Shown here one piece after another: positions 1 to 7,345 of a DNA stretch of 61,281 nt. Each line of letters starts with the position of its first letter. Position 1 is the first letter of the stretch. The translations under genes were made by a program, and so were the position numbers. The DNA lies in the NCBI GenBank assembly GCA_025937785.1, contig JAICQQ010000023.1, positions 1-61,281 of the forward strand, written 5' to 3'. A model generated the notes under the pieces. That model had not been told where the DNA came from and did no database searches. It saw only the letters and a list, made by a program, of their open reading frames with translations. The stretch comes from Polyangiaceae bacterium (GTDB taxonomy: Bacteria; Myxococcota_A; Polyangia; Polyangiales; Polyangiaceae).

Positions 1-2
1 AC

Positions 3-241
3 ACTCCAAGCCGGACAAGCGACGCTATTACTTGACCGCGAGAGGCTCGGCGACGGAGTTCGACCGCCATGGACAGCTCTTTTCCTCGACTTCTCGGGCA
101 CGGGCACGCACACGTTCACGTTCACGGGCCGGACCAATTCAGGGACAGGGCCCTAGGATTCGGGTACCGTCCGCCGGTTGCCCATGCACGCATGAAAATA
201 GAAACCTTGGTGTACTTGGCGCTCTGTGCGCCTTGCGGTGA
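3..241 (+). pseudogene. Possible 3' end of a gene entering from the left edge, read through a repeat
   Basis: A frame open from the left edge runs to a stop at 239-241. Its first ~25 residues include the short motif KRRYYLTARG, which resembles the wing of winged-helix regulators (PadR/MarR type). This is a weak resemblance. From residue ~30 the frame reads through the 64-bp hexamer-type repeat at 93-156 and gives a low-complexity Arg/Ser tail. I infer a truncated or degraded gene end whose tail comes from an inserted repeat. It may not be translated at all. Confidence 0.25.
93..156 (+). repeat. Hexamer-type interspersed repeat, copy A
   Basis: This 64-bp block begins with degenerate CAC-containing hexamers (GGGCAC, GGGCAC, GCACAC, GTTCAC, GTTCAC) and ends in AATTCAGGGACAGG...CCTAG. 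It matches 4054-4116 over its full length except for one inserted G, and its reverse complement matches 3841-3906. Three copies in 4 kb, two of them as an inverted pair, mark it as an interspersed element, not chance simple sequence. Confidence 0.85.
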
Positions 242-455
242 AAATAGCGATCTCAGCCGCGAAGACGCGCGTAGGCCGCGGAGCTTCTGACGCTTTAGGC
301 GTACCTCTTCGGCGGAGCAGAGGCGGGCGCACCCTCGCCGGAGGCGCGAACAAAAAGGTGTCGGGGACTTGGGCATCTCGGCTGCGTTCGGCGTACGATC
401 ACGGTGGACTCCGTTTCGGAAACGGATCCGTACTGGAAGCGAGAGCCACGGTTTC
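242..455. other. Non-coding, degraded repeat-like sequence
   Basis: No convincing gene is visible. The stretch around 200-290 has degenerate repeats of the type CTTGGCG / GCGGTGAAAA and GCCGCGAAGACGCG. These look like a decayed relative of the intergenic element at 12.6 kb. Every reading frame here is short and lacks the codon bias of neighbouring genes. Confidence 0.4.
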
Positions 456-980
456 ATGAAGAGCAGTCCTCCGCGTTCACAGCGCAAGCGCCCCCGACGC
501 GGACCGGGCATCACGAAGACGCGCGGCCAACGTTTGGTCGAGAAGCGCAGCGTCGACCTGTACCGCAGCAGCGACTACCGCTGGCGGGAGCTGTTCGAGT
601 CCGCAGACGTCATCAGCGAAGGCGCTACGCGCCACGAGAGCGATGCTTCCATCTACTACGGTTCTACGAGCATCATCCTTTTGATGCGCTCGCGCGGCGG
701 CAGCGTCGACGATGCGGAGCTCGAGGAAGTTTCGCGACTCGTCGGCAACGATCCCCACGCACGCACTCGGGCCGTACGCATCGCGTGTCTGGAAGCACAA
801 CTCAGAGCCGGTGGGCCGATTGGCCGCGTGCGTGCCGAGTTGTTCGTCCGGAAGCACGCGAACGGAGTCCGTGTCGACGTCGAGGTCGAGGCGCACGTCT
901 TCGACCACCCTGAACAGACGGACTTCTCCGCGAACCGTGGGCCAGCGCGTACCCCGCGTAAACGCAAAGCAACCGGATGA
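456..980 (+). CDS. Hypothetical protein, 174 aa
   Basis: I do not recognise this family. The ATG at 456 is preferred over an upstream in-frame start at 369 because the 369-455 stretch is repeat-like, and because the protein then opens with a typical basic segment (residues 2-20, many Arg/Lys). The rest is mixed alpha/beta with charged surfaces. A C-terminal part near residues 125-155 alternates hydrophobic and charged residues like beta strands (LFVRKHANGVRVDVEVEAHV). It has no signal peptide or membrane segment, so it is probably cytosolic. It ends in a basic tail. Codon use matches the adjacent real genes. It stands alone, followed by 290 bp of intergenic DNA. Confidence 0.6.
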   Translation: MKSSPPRSQRKRPRRGPGITKTRGQRLVEKRSVDLYRSSDYRWRELFESADVISEGATRHESDASIYYGSTSIILLMRSRGGSVDDAELEEVSRLVGNDPHARTRAVRIACLEAQLRAGGPIGRVRAELFVRKHANGVRVDVEVEAHVFDHPEQTDFSANRGPARTPRKRKATG

Positions 981-1272
981 AGTGCGCCAGCGACTTCACC
1001 AACTCTCAGTTTCTGGCATACTGCCGCGTGACGCCGGCAGCGGTGCACTTGGGTCACACCACGGGCGGACAAAAGGCGACTGCACCTACACTCGGCGAGT
1101 TCACACTCCGCTGAAACTCAGTTCGGCTGAAACCCGCCTCGACTGAAACCCACACGGGCACACGCCATGCAGTGGCGAAACCGCAGAGAGCACACAGAAG
1201 AAAGCGACAGCGAAGAGAGCGACAGGTAGAGTGGCGTACACTGTTTTCCTTCCTCCGTTGGGGCATTGCTAG
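981..1272. other. Intergenic region with direct repeats and decayed repeat sequence
   Basis: No gene is seen. It holds three CTGAAAC repeats at 16-bp period (1111-1149). It also holds a purine-rich stretch at 1176-1226 built from degenerate CGCAGAGAG/CACAGAAG-like units, resembling a widespread type of environmental intergenic repeat. The promoter of the MerR-TPR gene at 1273 must lie here. Confidence 0.5.
1111..1149 (+). promoter_or_regulatory. Three CTGAAAC direct repeats, 16-bp period
   Basis: CTGAAAC occurs exactly at 1111, 1127 and 1143. The array ends 124 bp upstream of the start of the MerR-TPR regulator. Iteron-like spacing (about 1.5 helical turns) upstream of a DNA-binding protein gene suggests an operator. 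That function is inference; no known consensus was recognised. Confidence 0.35.
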
Positions 1273-2271
1273 ATGGGTCGTAGAAAGAAGCCCGACGAGA
1301 AGATCATTCACGTGAAGTTCGGCCCCGGTGGTGGGCGCGTGCTCGAGCACCAGCTTCCGCCTTCCGAGAAGCCGCCCGCAGCCGAACCCAACGGCAACCG
1401 TGAACCGCTCACGGATCTGTTCACGCGCAGTGAGATCGCGCGCCTGCTCGGCGTCACGCCCGGACGGCTTCGCACGCTGGACAAGGCGGGCGTCGTTTCA
1501 CCGACGGGGCGCCGTCGCGGGCGACGGGCTTACACCTTTTCGGATCTGATCGCGTTGCGCACGGCCCAGACACTCTTGGATCAACGGGTGCGCTTGCGCG
1601 ACGTCACGCGCGCGATCGGCGCGCTCAAGCGCTCGCTGCCGAAGGTCACGCGGCCCTTGCAAGAGCTCCGTATCGTTTCGGATGGCCAGCGCGTCGTGGT
1701 GCGCACGCATGACGGGGTGTTCGAACCGCTCACCGGGCAAATGGTGATGGATCTCGAGGTGCGGTCCCTGCGCGATGACGTGGTCCGCGTGCTGCGGCCA
1801 TCCGCCGGCCGCGAGCGCGCTCGCACGGCCTACGAGCTGTACCTGCGCGCCAGCCAGCTCGACGAAGACCCGACCACCATGGATGAGGCCGAGAGCCTGT
1901 ACCTCGAGGCCATGCAGCTCGACCCGTGGCTCGCCATCGCCTACACGAACCTGGGGAACATTCGCTTCCGGCGCCAAGATCCCGACGCCGCCGAAGAGCT
2001 GTACAAGAAAGCGCTCGAGATCGACGCGCGCCAACCCGAAGCTCAGTACAACCTCGGCTACGTCATGCTGGAGCGGGGCAAACCCAGCCAGAGTGTGCCA
2101 CTATTTCGCGGAGCCATCGAAGCCGACCCGAAGTTTTCGGATGCCTACTTCAATCTCGCCATGGCGTACGAGCAGCTGGGCGAAACCGCCAAGGCGCGCC
2201 CCTATTGGAAGAGCTACGTCGAGCTCGAGCCAGCGGGCACCTGGACCGAGATCGCCAAGCGACACCTCTAG
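1273..2271 (+). CDS. MerR-type helix-turn-helix regulator fused to TPR repeats
   Basis: The 332-residue protein has an N-terminal basic segment, then a MerR-family winged HTH at about residues 48-120 (TRSEIARLLGVTPGRLRTLD, followed by the usual Gly/Arg wing and a YTFSDLIALR helix). A short beta-rich spacer follows, then TPR units from about 185 to the end. The TPRs carry typical motifs such as AYTNLGNI and AQYNLGYVMLERG. MerR proteins bind promoter DNA as dimers; TPRs bind partner proteins, so this is likely a cytosolic transcription factor whose activity depends on a protein partner. It precedes a sigma-54 activator on the same strand by 109 bp, so the two may be linked in regulation. The ligand or partner is unknown. 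Confidence 0.85.
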   Translation: MGRRKKPDEKIIHVKFGPGGGRVLEHQLPPSEKPPAAEPNGNREPLTDLFTRSEIARLLGVTPGRLRTLDKAGVVSPTGRRRGRRAYTFSDLIALRTAQTLLDQRVRLRDVTRAIGALKRSLPKVTRPLQELRIVSDGQRVVVRTHDGVFEPLTGQMVMDLEVRSLRDDVVRVLRPSAGRERARTAYELYLRASQLDEDPTTMDEAESLYLEAMQLDPWLAIAYTNLGNIRFRRQDPDAAEELYKKALEIDARQPEAQYNLGYVMLERGKPSQSVPLFRGAIEADPKFSDAYFNLAMAYEQLGETAKARPYWKSYVELEPAGTWTEIAKRHL

Positions 2272-2380
2272 AGAAGCACCCTTCGGCTCGGAGCCCGGCG
2301 GGCTAGGCCAGCTGAGTCGTAGAGGCCGGGCCGCGCGGATTTTGGCAGTAACAATGGCGACAGGACACTAGGCAAGCGTT

Positions 2381-3781
2381 ATGGCGGATGCCACGACCGG
2401 CGCGATGCAACAGTTCGGCGGAGCTCCTCCCAGTCGGGGTCAGGGCCCCGCTGCGGGCCTGGTGCTCTTGTACGCCGAAGAATTCCCAATGCTACCGGCG
2501 GCCTGGCCATTTCAGCAGCCGCGGGTAGTCATCGGGCGCGACGATCAGGCGGACGTTCGCCTGCCCGTCAAGGCCGTCTCCCGGCGCCACGCGGAAGTCT
2601 TCTGGTCACAGGGTCGCTGGATGATCCGGGACCTGGGCAGCACCAATGGAACCATCGTCGACGGTGAGCGCGTCACCGAGGCCGAGCTCGAGCCGATGCA
2701 CGAGGTGCGCATTGGAGACGCCATCCTCAAGTTCGTGGAACAAGACGCCCAGAGGCACCTGCATTATCGCTTGGACGGCAGCCTCTCGCCGGGGTTTAGC
2801 CGGCTTGCGCACACCGCCGGTGGAGCGGTGGGAGGTTTTCAAATCGACCGTATCTGCGCCGAAATCGAGCGCATCGCCCCCACCACGCTGGCGGTGCTGC
2901 TGCTGGGTGAGAGCGGCACGGGAAAAGAGGTGGTCGCACGCGAACTGCACCGCCTGAGCGGTAGAAGCGGGGCATTTCGGGCGCTCAACTGCGGAGCCAT
3001 CCCCGAAAACCTGATCGAAAGCGAGCTGTTCGGCTACAAGCGTGGCGCCTTCTCGGGAGCCGATCGCGACAAGCTCGGTATTTTCAAGGCGGCTGACGGC
3101 GGAACGCTGCTCTTGGACGAGATCGGCGACATGCCCGAACAGGCGCAAGTAAAGTTGCTCCGAGTGCTTCAGAACCGAGAGGTGTACCCCGTCGGCGCTA
3201 CCGCGCCCGAGCACGTCGACGTGCGTGTGGTGTGCGCGACCCACAAAGACCTGGCTCGCCTGCAAGGCGAAGGCGAATTCCGGCGCGACCTCTTCGGACG
3301 CATCAACGAGTATCAGGTTTCACTGCCGCCGCTGCGCGAACGCAAAGAAGACATCTATTTGCTCGTTCGTACCTTTCTCGCGCGCCACGGGCGCCCGGAT
3401 CTGGTCCCAAGCTTTCCGCTGATGACCGGACTGTTGCACTACGAGTGGCCGTACAACGTGCGGGAACTCGAGGCTTGCATCAAGCGGTGCATCGCGCTCA
3501 CCGACAGCCCGATCTTGAACGAACAGCTCTTGCCCGACTCGGTGCGCGACGCCATGAGCGACTACGGCGGCGCGGGAGCGAAGCGGGCGTCGTTGCCCGA
3601 ACCTAGCGCACCGCGTGCGGCGGCGACGCCGGGTGACCCCGGCGCGGCACGCCTGCGAGAGCTGCTCGAACGCCACCAAGGTAACGTGGCGGCCGTGGGT
3701 CGCGAGCTCGGCAAAGCCCGCATGCAGATCCACCGCTGGATGAAGAAGCACGGCATCGACATCAACGACTTCCGCGCCTGA
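2381..3781 (+). CDS. FHA-domain sigma-54-dependent transcriptional activator
   Basis: This is a 466-residue enhancer-binding protein of the type common in myxobacteria. An FHA domain (about residues 48-118, with GRD...SRRHAE and GSTNGT motifs) should bind a phosphothreonine partner and replaces the usual receiver domain. The AAA+ domain has Walker A GESGTGKE (176-183), the sigma-54-contacting loop GAFSGA (222-227, Ser for the usual Thr) and Walker B LLLDEI (243-248). A Fis-type HTH lies at the C-terminus (about 424-460). It would activate RNA polymerase-sigma-54 in response to Ser/Thr kinase signalling. The start is the ATG at 2381. Target genes cannot be read from this sequence. Confidence 0.93.
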   Translation: MADATTGAMQQFGGAPPSRGQGPAAGLVLLYAEEFPMLPAAWPFQQPRVVIGRDDQADVRLPVKAVSRRHAEVFWSQGRWMIRDLGSTNGTIVDGERVTEAELEPMHEVRIGDAILKFVEQDAQRHLHYRLDGSLSPGFSRLAHTAGGAVGGFQIDRICAEIERIAPTTLAVLLLGESGTGKEVVARELHRLSGRSGAFRALNCGAIPENLIESELFGYKRGAFSGADRDKLGIFKAADGGTLLLDEIGDMPEQAQVKLLRVLQNREVYPVGATAPEHVDVRVVCATHKDLARLQGEGEFRRDLFGRINEYQVSLPPLRERKEDIYLLVRTFLARHGRPDLVPSFPLMTGLLHYEWPYNVRELEACIKRCIALTDSPILNEQLLPDSVRDAMSDYGGAGAKRASLPEPSAPRAAATPGDPGAARLRELLERHQGNVAAVGRELGKARMQIHRWMKKHGIDINDFRA

Positions 3782-3840
3782 CTGCCCCGGCTCACCGACC
3801 CCTGCTGAGCGGGCCCAAGGCCAAAGCAAACGGGAGGCGT

Positions 3841-3906
3841 CTAGGGCCTGTCCCTGAATTCGGATGATGGCCCCGTAAACGTGAACGTAAACGTGCCCGT
3901 GCCCGA
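3841..3906 (-). repeat. Hexamer-type interspersed repeat, copy B (inverted)
   Basis: The reverse complement of this block reads like copies A and C, with the CTAGGGCCTGTCCCTGAATT end outermost and the CAC-hexamer end facing inward. It differs from the other copies in several hexamer positions and near the GGCC core. With copy C it forms inverted terminal repeats of a ~276-bp unit. Confidence 0.85.
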
Positions 3907-3947
3907 AGAAGCGCAACCGATGCCGAGGTGGGGCCGATGGCTGGAGC

Positions 3948-4124
3948 GTGACGCTCGATCACGAGGGTTTGGAAGCGTATCAAGTCGCCCTGGATTTTCT
4001 CGTTATCGCCAACGCGATCATAGAAGGACTACCGCGAGGACGAGGCCACCTGTCTCGGGCACGGGCACGCACACGTTCACGTTCACGGGCCGGACCAATT
4101 CAGGGACAGGCCCTAGAATCATGA
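3948..4124 (+). pseudogene. Truncated four-helix-bundle (23S rRNA IVS-type) protein remnant
   Basis: From a GTG at 3948 the frame reads VTLDHEGLEAYQVALDF, then LVIANAI and EGLPRGRGHL. This matches the first helix and following loop of the four-helix-bundle family first noted in 23S rRNA intervening sequences (usually ~120 aa). At residue ~35 the family match stops where the hexamer repeat begins. The frame then continues through the repeat as an Arg/Ser tail and stops at 4122-4124, giving 58 aa in all. It is a 5' fragment truncated by the repeat and is unlikely to fold as the bundle. Confidence 0.6.
4054..4116 (+). repeat. Hexamer-type interspersed repeat, copy C
   Basis: This block is nearly identical to 93-156 (one G fewer near the CCTAG end), and forms an inverted pair with 3841-3906. 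It starts exactly where the four-helix-bundle reading frame loses its family similarity. Confidence 0.85.
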
Positions 4125-4294
4125 ACGGGAAGACGGGAAGACAGGAAGGAGCTCGTAAGATTTTCTAAATGTTCGCTCGGCGGTTCCACGGCACCAGAGT
4201 TGGGCGGTCACGGTCCGAGTCGTGCGCCACAGCGCACTCGACCAGCGGCAGCAGCGTGGGCAAAAAGAACTCCCCGCTCTTCCCGTCTTCCTGT
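4123..4294. repeat. Second inverted-repeat unit (GGGAAGAC type)
   Basis: The arms are 4123-4153 (GAACGGGAAGACGGGAAGAC followed by AGGAAGGAGCTC) and 4267-4294, whose reverse complement reads ACAGGAAGACGGGAAGAGCG. They are imperfect inverted repeats around a ~113-bp core without a gene. The unit begins 6 bp after the preceding element, so the site seems to be a hotspot for such insertions. Confidence 0.5.
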
Positions 4295-4308
4295 GAAAAT
4301 TCCGATGA

Positions 4309-4716
4309 TCAGCCGCCGCAGAGTTCGGGGCCGAAGCGGGCGAGTGCCGTTTCACACGCCGCGGCCTCGCTGGCGCACTCGCCGTCGTTACACGCAGTGG
4401 CCGTGAAAGAGCGGCGGCGGCCAGGACAGGCGCAACAGCGCTCCGCGCACACGCGGTGCAGCGAGCATTTGTCCCCCGACCCGGCGCCCTTGGCGAGGAG
4501 CTGTGGGCACGGCGCGCAGCCGCCGTGCACCGCTCGCACCGAAACCTCGCGCGAACCGACGCGCACCTTGTCCGCCAGGTAGACCGTCCCCTTCTGCTCG
4601 CAGGCGAGCGCCGGACCGCCCGGACCGGGCCGGTCGGCGCAGCGGCAAGCCACGGGGCCAAAGCCCAAAAGCCAGAGCAGGCAAAGAAGCGCCAAGCGTG
4701 CCACCGCGGCGATCAT
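4309..4716 (-). CDS. Small cysteine-rich exported protein
   Basis: The 135-residue protein begins with a clear signal peptide (MIAAVARLALLCLLWLLGFG, then PVAC). The mature part is rich in Cys, often paired or in close spacing (GGCAPC, ERCCACPG, TACNDGEC, AAACE, ELCGG). That pattern suggests a disulfide-stabilised periplasmic or secreted protein. I do not recognise the family. The opposite strand also has a long open frame, but it lacks a signal peptide and has poor composition, so I choose this strand. It is divergent from parC; the 191 bp between them should hold both promoters. Confidence 0.6.
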   Translation of the reverse strand: MIAAVARLALLCLLWLLGFGPVACRCADRPGPGGPALACEQKGTVYLADKVRVGSREVSVRAVHGGCAPCPQLLAKGAGSGDKCSLHRVCAERCCACPGRRRSFTATACNDGECASEAAACETALARFGPELCGG

Positions 4717-4895
4717 TGCCCAGCCATGGCCGCTTGACCAGCCACGCCGGAGAAACTACCACCCGGGTGTCGGGCAGCCCCGGCTCGCCTGACATGTCCC
4801 ATGAACGCATCCAAAACCTGGCAGCTGCCTGCCCGAACCTGGTAGCAAGTACCCCGACCCAGCGCGGTTGCCCGCGAGCGGTGCTCGGCACGATC

Positions 4896-4900
4896 AGGAG
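4896..4900 (+). promoter_or_regulatory. Ribosome binding site that supports the TTG start of parC
   Basis: AGGAG lies 7 bases upstream of the TTG at 4908. The nearby GTG at 4904 is out of frame and meets a stop after three codons. The next in-frame start lies well inside the N-terminal tail. Confidence 0.6.
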
Positions 4901-4907
4901 TTAGTGG

Positions 4908-7340
4908 TTGGCTAGCCGCAAGACCAAAACCGACAAACCTTCCGATTCCAACGGATCACCAGCGCCTCGAGGTCGACGCTCGAAAGCTGGATCCGACAAG
5001 GAAGCGTCCGGCGCCTCACCGGCAGAGCTGGTGCCGCTGCACGAGATCACGCAGACCAGGTACCTGAATTACGCGCTCTCCGTGATCACGAGCCGTGCGC
5101 TGCCCGACGTGCGGGACGGCTTGAAGCCGGTACAGCGGCGCATCTTGTACACGATGTGGCAGCAGCGCCTGACCGCCGAGGCGAAGCATCGCAAGTGTGC
5201 CAAGGTGGTCGGCGACGTGATGGGCAACTTCCATCCGCACGGAGACTCGGCCATCTACGACGCGCTGGTGCGGATCGCGCAGCCCTTCAGCCTGCGTGTG
5301 GTGCTGGTCGACGGCTCCGGAAACTTCGGCTCGCTCGACGGAGACCCGGCCGCTGCCATGCGTTACACCGAGTGCCGGCTGACTCCGACCGCCGGCGAGC
5401 TCTTGGGCGAACTCGCTCAGTCGACGGTGCACTTTCGGCCGAACTACGACGGGACCAAGACGGAGCCCGTCGTGCTGCCCGCCAAGCTTCCCAACCTGCT
5501 GATCAACGGGGCGTCGGGCATCGCGGTCGGCATGGCCACCAACATTCCCCCGCACAACCCGGAAGAGGTGCTGACCGCCTCGCTGCGACTGCTCGACGCC
5601 CTGGTCACCGGGAAAGAGCTCAGTTCACGCGAGCTGTGCCGCACCGTCAAGGGGCCGGATTTTCCCACGGGCGGCCAGCTCGTCTCGACGAGCGAAGAGA
5701 TCAAGCAGGTCTACGAAACCGGCCACGGCACGCTCAAAGTCCGCGGAACCTGGGAGATCGGGGCCGGCACGAAGAGCAGCACCAAGGTGGTGATCACCTC
5801 GATCCCGTACGGCGTGAACAAGGCCAGTCTGGTGGAGCGCATCGCCGAAGTGGTGACGTCACGCAAGATGCCGCTCATCACCGACGTGCGCGACGTGTCG
5901 TCCGACGACGTGGCCATCGAGCTCGATCTCAAGAAGGACGCCGAGGTCGAAAAGGTGATGGCGTACCTGTGCAAGAACACGCCGCTGCAGACCAACTTTG
6001 CCGTCAACATGACGTGCCTGGTCCCGACGGAGAATCCCGAAGTCGGGCGGCCCGAACGGCTCGATCTGGGGTCCATTCTCTGGCACTTCCTGCACTTCCG
6101 CCTGGACGTGGTCACCAACCGCCTCGGGCACGAGCTGAGGGCGCTCGAAAAGCGGATTCACATCCTCGACGGCTTCGCGACCATATTCGATGCGCTCGAC
6201 CAGATCCTGAAGATCATTCGCGCTTCCGAGGGCAAGGCGGACGCCGCACAGAAGATCATGGCTCGTTTCAAGCTCGACGACGAGCAGACGGACGCGATCC
6301 TCGAGCTGAAGCTCTACCGGCTCGCGAAGCTGGAAATTCTGGTGATCCAGAAAGAGCTGAAAGAGAAGCGCAAGCGAGCCAAAGAGATTCAGCGCCTGCT
6401 CGACGAGGCCGAAGGAACCGGACGCTGGAACATCGTCAAGACCGAGCTCACCGATTTGGCGCAAGGCTTCGGTAAGGCCAACAAGCGGCGCACCCGCATC
6501 GAGGCCATCGACGAAGAACCCGAGTTCTCGGCCGAAGACTTGATCGTCGCCGAGGACAATCATGTCCTGCTCACGCAGGACGGCTGGGTCAAGCGCCAGC
6601 GCGAGATCAAAGATCCTTCGAATACCCGGCTGCGCGAGGGCGATCAGGTGGTCACGGTCCAAGCCGGGTCCACCCGCGCCACGATCGCGTTCTTCTCGAA
6701 CTTCGGCACGGTCTACACTTGCCGCATCATCGACGTGCCTGCCACGACCGGCTACGGCGAACCGATCCAGAAGCTTTTCAAGCTGAAAGACGGGGAACGA
6801 ATCCTGAGCGCGCTCTCTCTCGACGAGCGCGTCGTGGGCAACGTCGACGAGCGCGAGGGCTACTTCCCCGAGACGTACGCGGTGGCAGCGACCAGCGACG
6901 GCTACGGGCTGACCTTCGGATTGTCCCCGTTCCGAGAGCCCAGCACCCGCAGCGGTCGCCGCTACGCGCGCCCCGCCAAGGGCGAGAGCGTGGTCGGCGT
7001 CGCGGCCGTCCACGGCAACGAGACGCTGATCGCGGTTTCGCAACAACGTCGCGCGCTCTTGTGCGGGATTCAAGAGGTCAACTATCTGGCCGGGCCCGGC
7101 AAAGGCGTGGTGCTGATGAAGCTCGGCGCCGGCGATCGGCTGCTCGGCATCCACGCTGCTGACGAGACTCGCGACGCCCTGGTCGTGAAGACATCGATGG
7201 GCGGCGAACAGAAGATCTCGTCGACGAAGTACGAGGCGACCAGCCGCGGAGGCAAAGGGCGCGAGGTGATCACGCGCGGGCAGTTCGTCTCGATCGTGCT
7301 GCCGCCAGCCACGGCGCCCGAACCGTTCGAGGAGGGTTGA
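4908..7340 (+). CDS. parC: DNA topoisomerase IV subunit A
   Basis: The 810-residue protein is a type IIA topoisomerase A subunit. It forms A2B2 with ParE, cleaves both strands through a tyrosine and decatenates chromosomes. The catalytic Tyr is Y153 in RYTECRL, and the quinolone-pocket loop reads [10 protein letters not shown] with Ser at residue 114. The first ~40 residues are a basic/Ser-rich extension. The C-terminal part forms the beta-pinwheel but has no intact GyrA box; the nearest match is TSRGGKG near the end. That, plus tight coupling to a B subunit gene 5 bp downstream, favours ParC over GyrA, since a second A subunit with a good GyrA box lies at 13.1 kb. The start is TTG. Confidence 0.9.
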   Translation: MASRKTKTDKPSDSNGSPAPRGRRSKAGSDKEASGASPAELVPLHEITQTRYLNYALSVITSRALPDVRDGLKPVQRRILYTMWQQRLTAEAKHRKCAKVVGDVMGNFHPHGDSAIYDALVRIAQPFSLRVVLVDGSGNFGSLDGDPAAAMRYTECRLTPTAGELLGELAQSTVHFRPNYDGTKTEPVVLPAKLPNLLINGASGIAVGMATNIPPHNPEEVLTASLRLLDALVTGKELSSRELCRTVKGPDFPTGGQLVSTSEEIKQVYETGHGTLKVRGTWEIGAGTKSSTKVVITSIPYGVNKASLVERIAEVVTSRKMPLITDVRDVSSDDVAIELDLKKDAEVEKVMAYLCKNTPLQTNFAVNMTCLVPTENPEVGRPERLDLGSILWHFLHFRLDVVTNRLGHELRALEKRIHILDGFATIFDALDQILKIIRASEGKADAAQKIMARFKLDDEQTDAILELKLYRLAKLEILVIQKELKEKRKRAKEIQRLLDEAEGTGRWNIVKTELTDLAQGFGKANKRRTRIEAIDEEPEFSAEDLIVAEDNHVLLTQDGWVKRQREIKDPSNTRLREGDQVVTVQAGSTRATIAFFSNFGTVYTCRIIDVPATTGYGEPIQKLFKLKDGERILSALSLDERVVGNVDEREGYFPETYAVAATSDGYGLTFGLSPFREPSTRSGRRYARPAKGESVVGVAAVHGNETLIAVSQQRRALLCGIQEVNYLAGPGKGVVLMKLGAGDRLLGIHAADETRDALVVKTSMGGEQKISSTKYEATSRGGKGREVITRGQFVSIVLPPATAPEPFEEG
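7331..7335 (+). promoter_or_regulatory. Ribosome binding site deciding the parE start
   Basis: GGAGG just before the parC stop is 10 bases from the ATG at 7346. It is only 1 base from an in-frame TTG at 7337, which is too close. The ATG is therefore preferred. Confidence 0.55.
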
Positions 7341-7345
7341 GCATC

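Larger units (their letters stand above)
3841..4116. mobile_element. Small inverted-repeat-bounded element (MITE-like)
   Basis: The unit is bounded by ~64-bp imperfect inverted repeats (3841-3906 and 4054-4116), each ending in CCTAG/CTAGG outermost. The 147-bp interior carries the 5' part of a four-helix-bundle protein gene. It encodes no transposase, so it would have to move in trans if it moves. A third end lies alone at 93-156. Calling it mobile is inference from copy number and architecture. Confidence 0.5.
3782..4308. other. Intergenic region made of two inverted-repeat elements
   Basis: The 527 bp between the sigma-54 regulator and the Cys-rich gene are almost fully explained by two short elements. 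One is 3841-4116, bounded by the hexamer-type repeat in inverted orientation, with a gene remnant inside. The other is 4123-4294, bounded by a GGGAAGACGGGAAGACAGGAAG-like inverted repeat. No intact gene is seen. Confidence 0.7.

Noticed and set aside
4169..4582. 137-aa plus-strand open frame opposite the Cys-rich gene
   Set aside because: It starts within the repeat unit and has no signal peptide or family match; the minus-strand frame has both a signal peptide and a regular Cys pattern.
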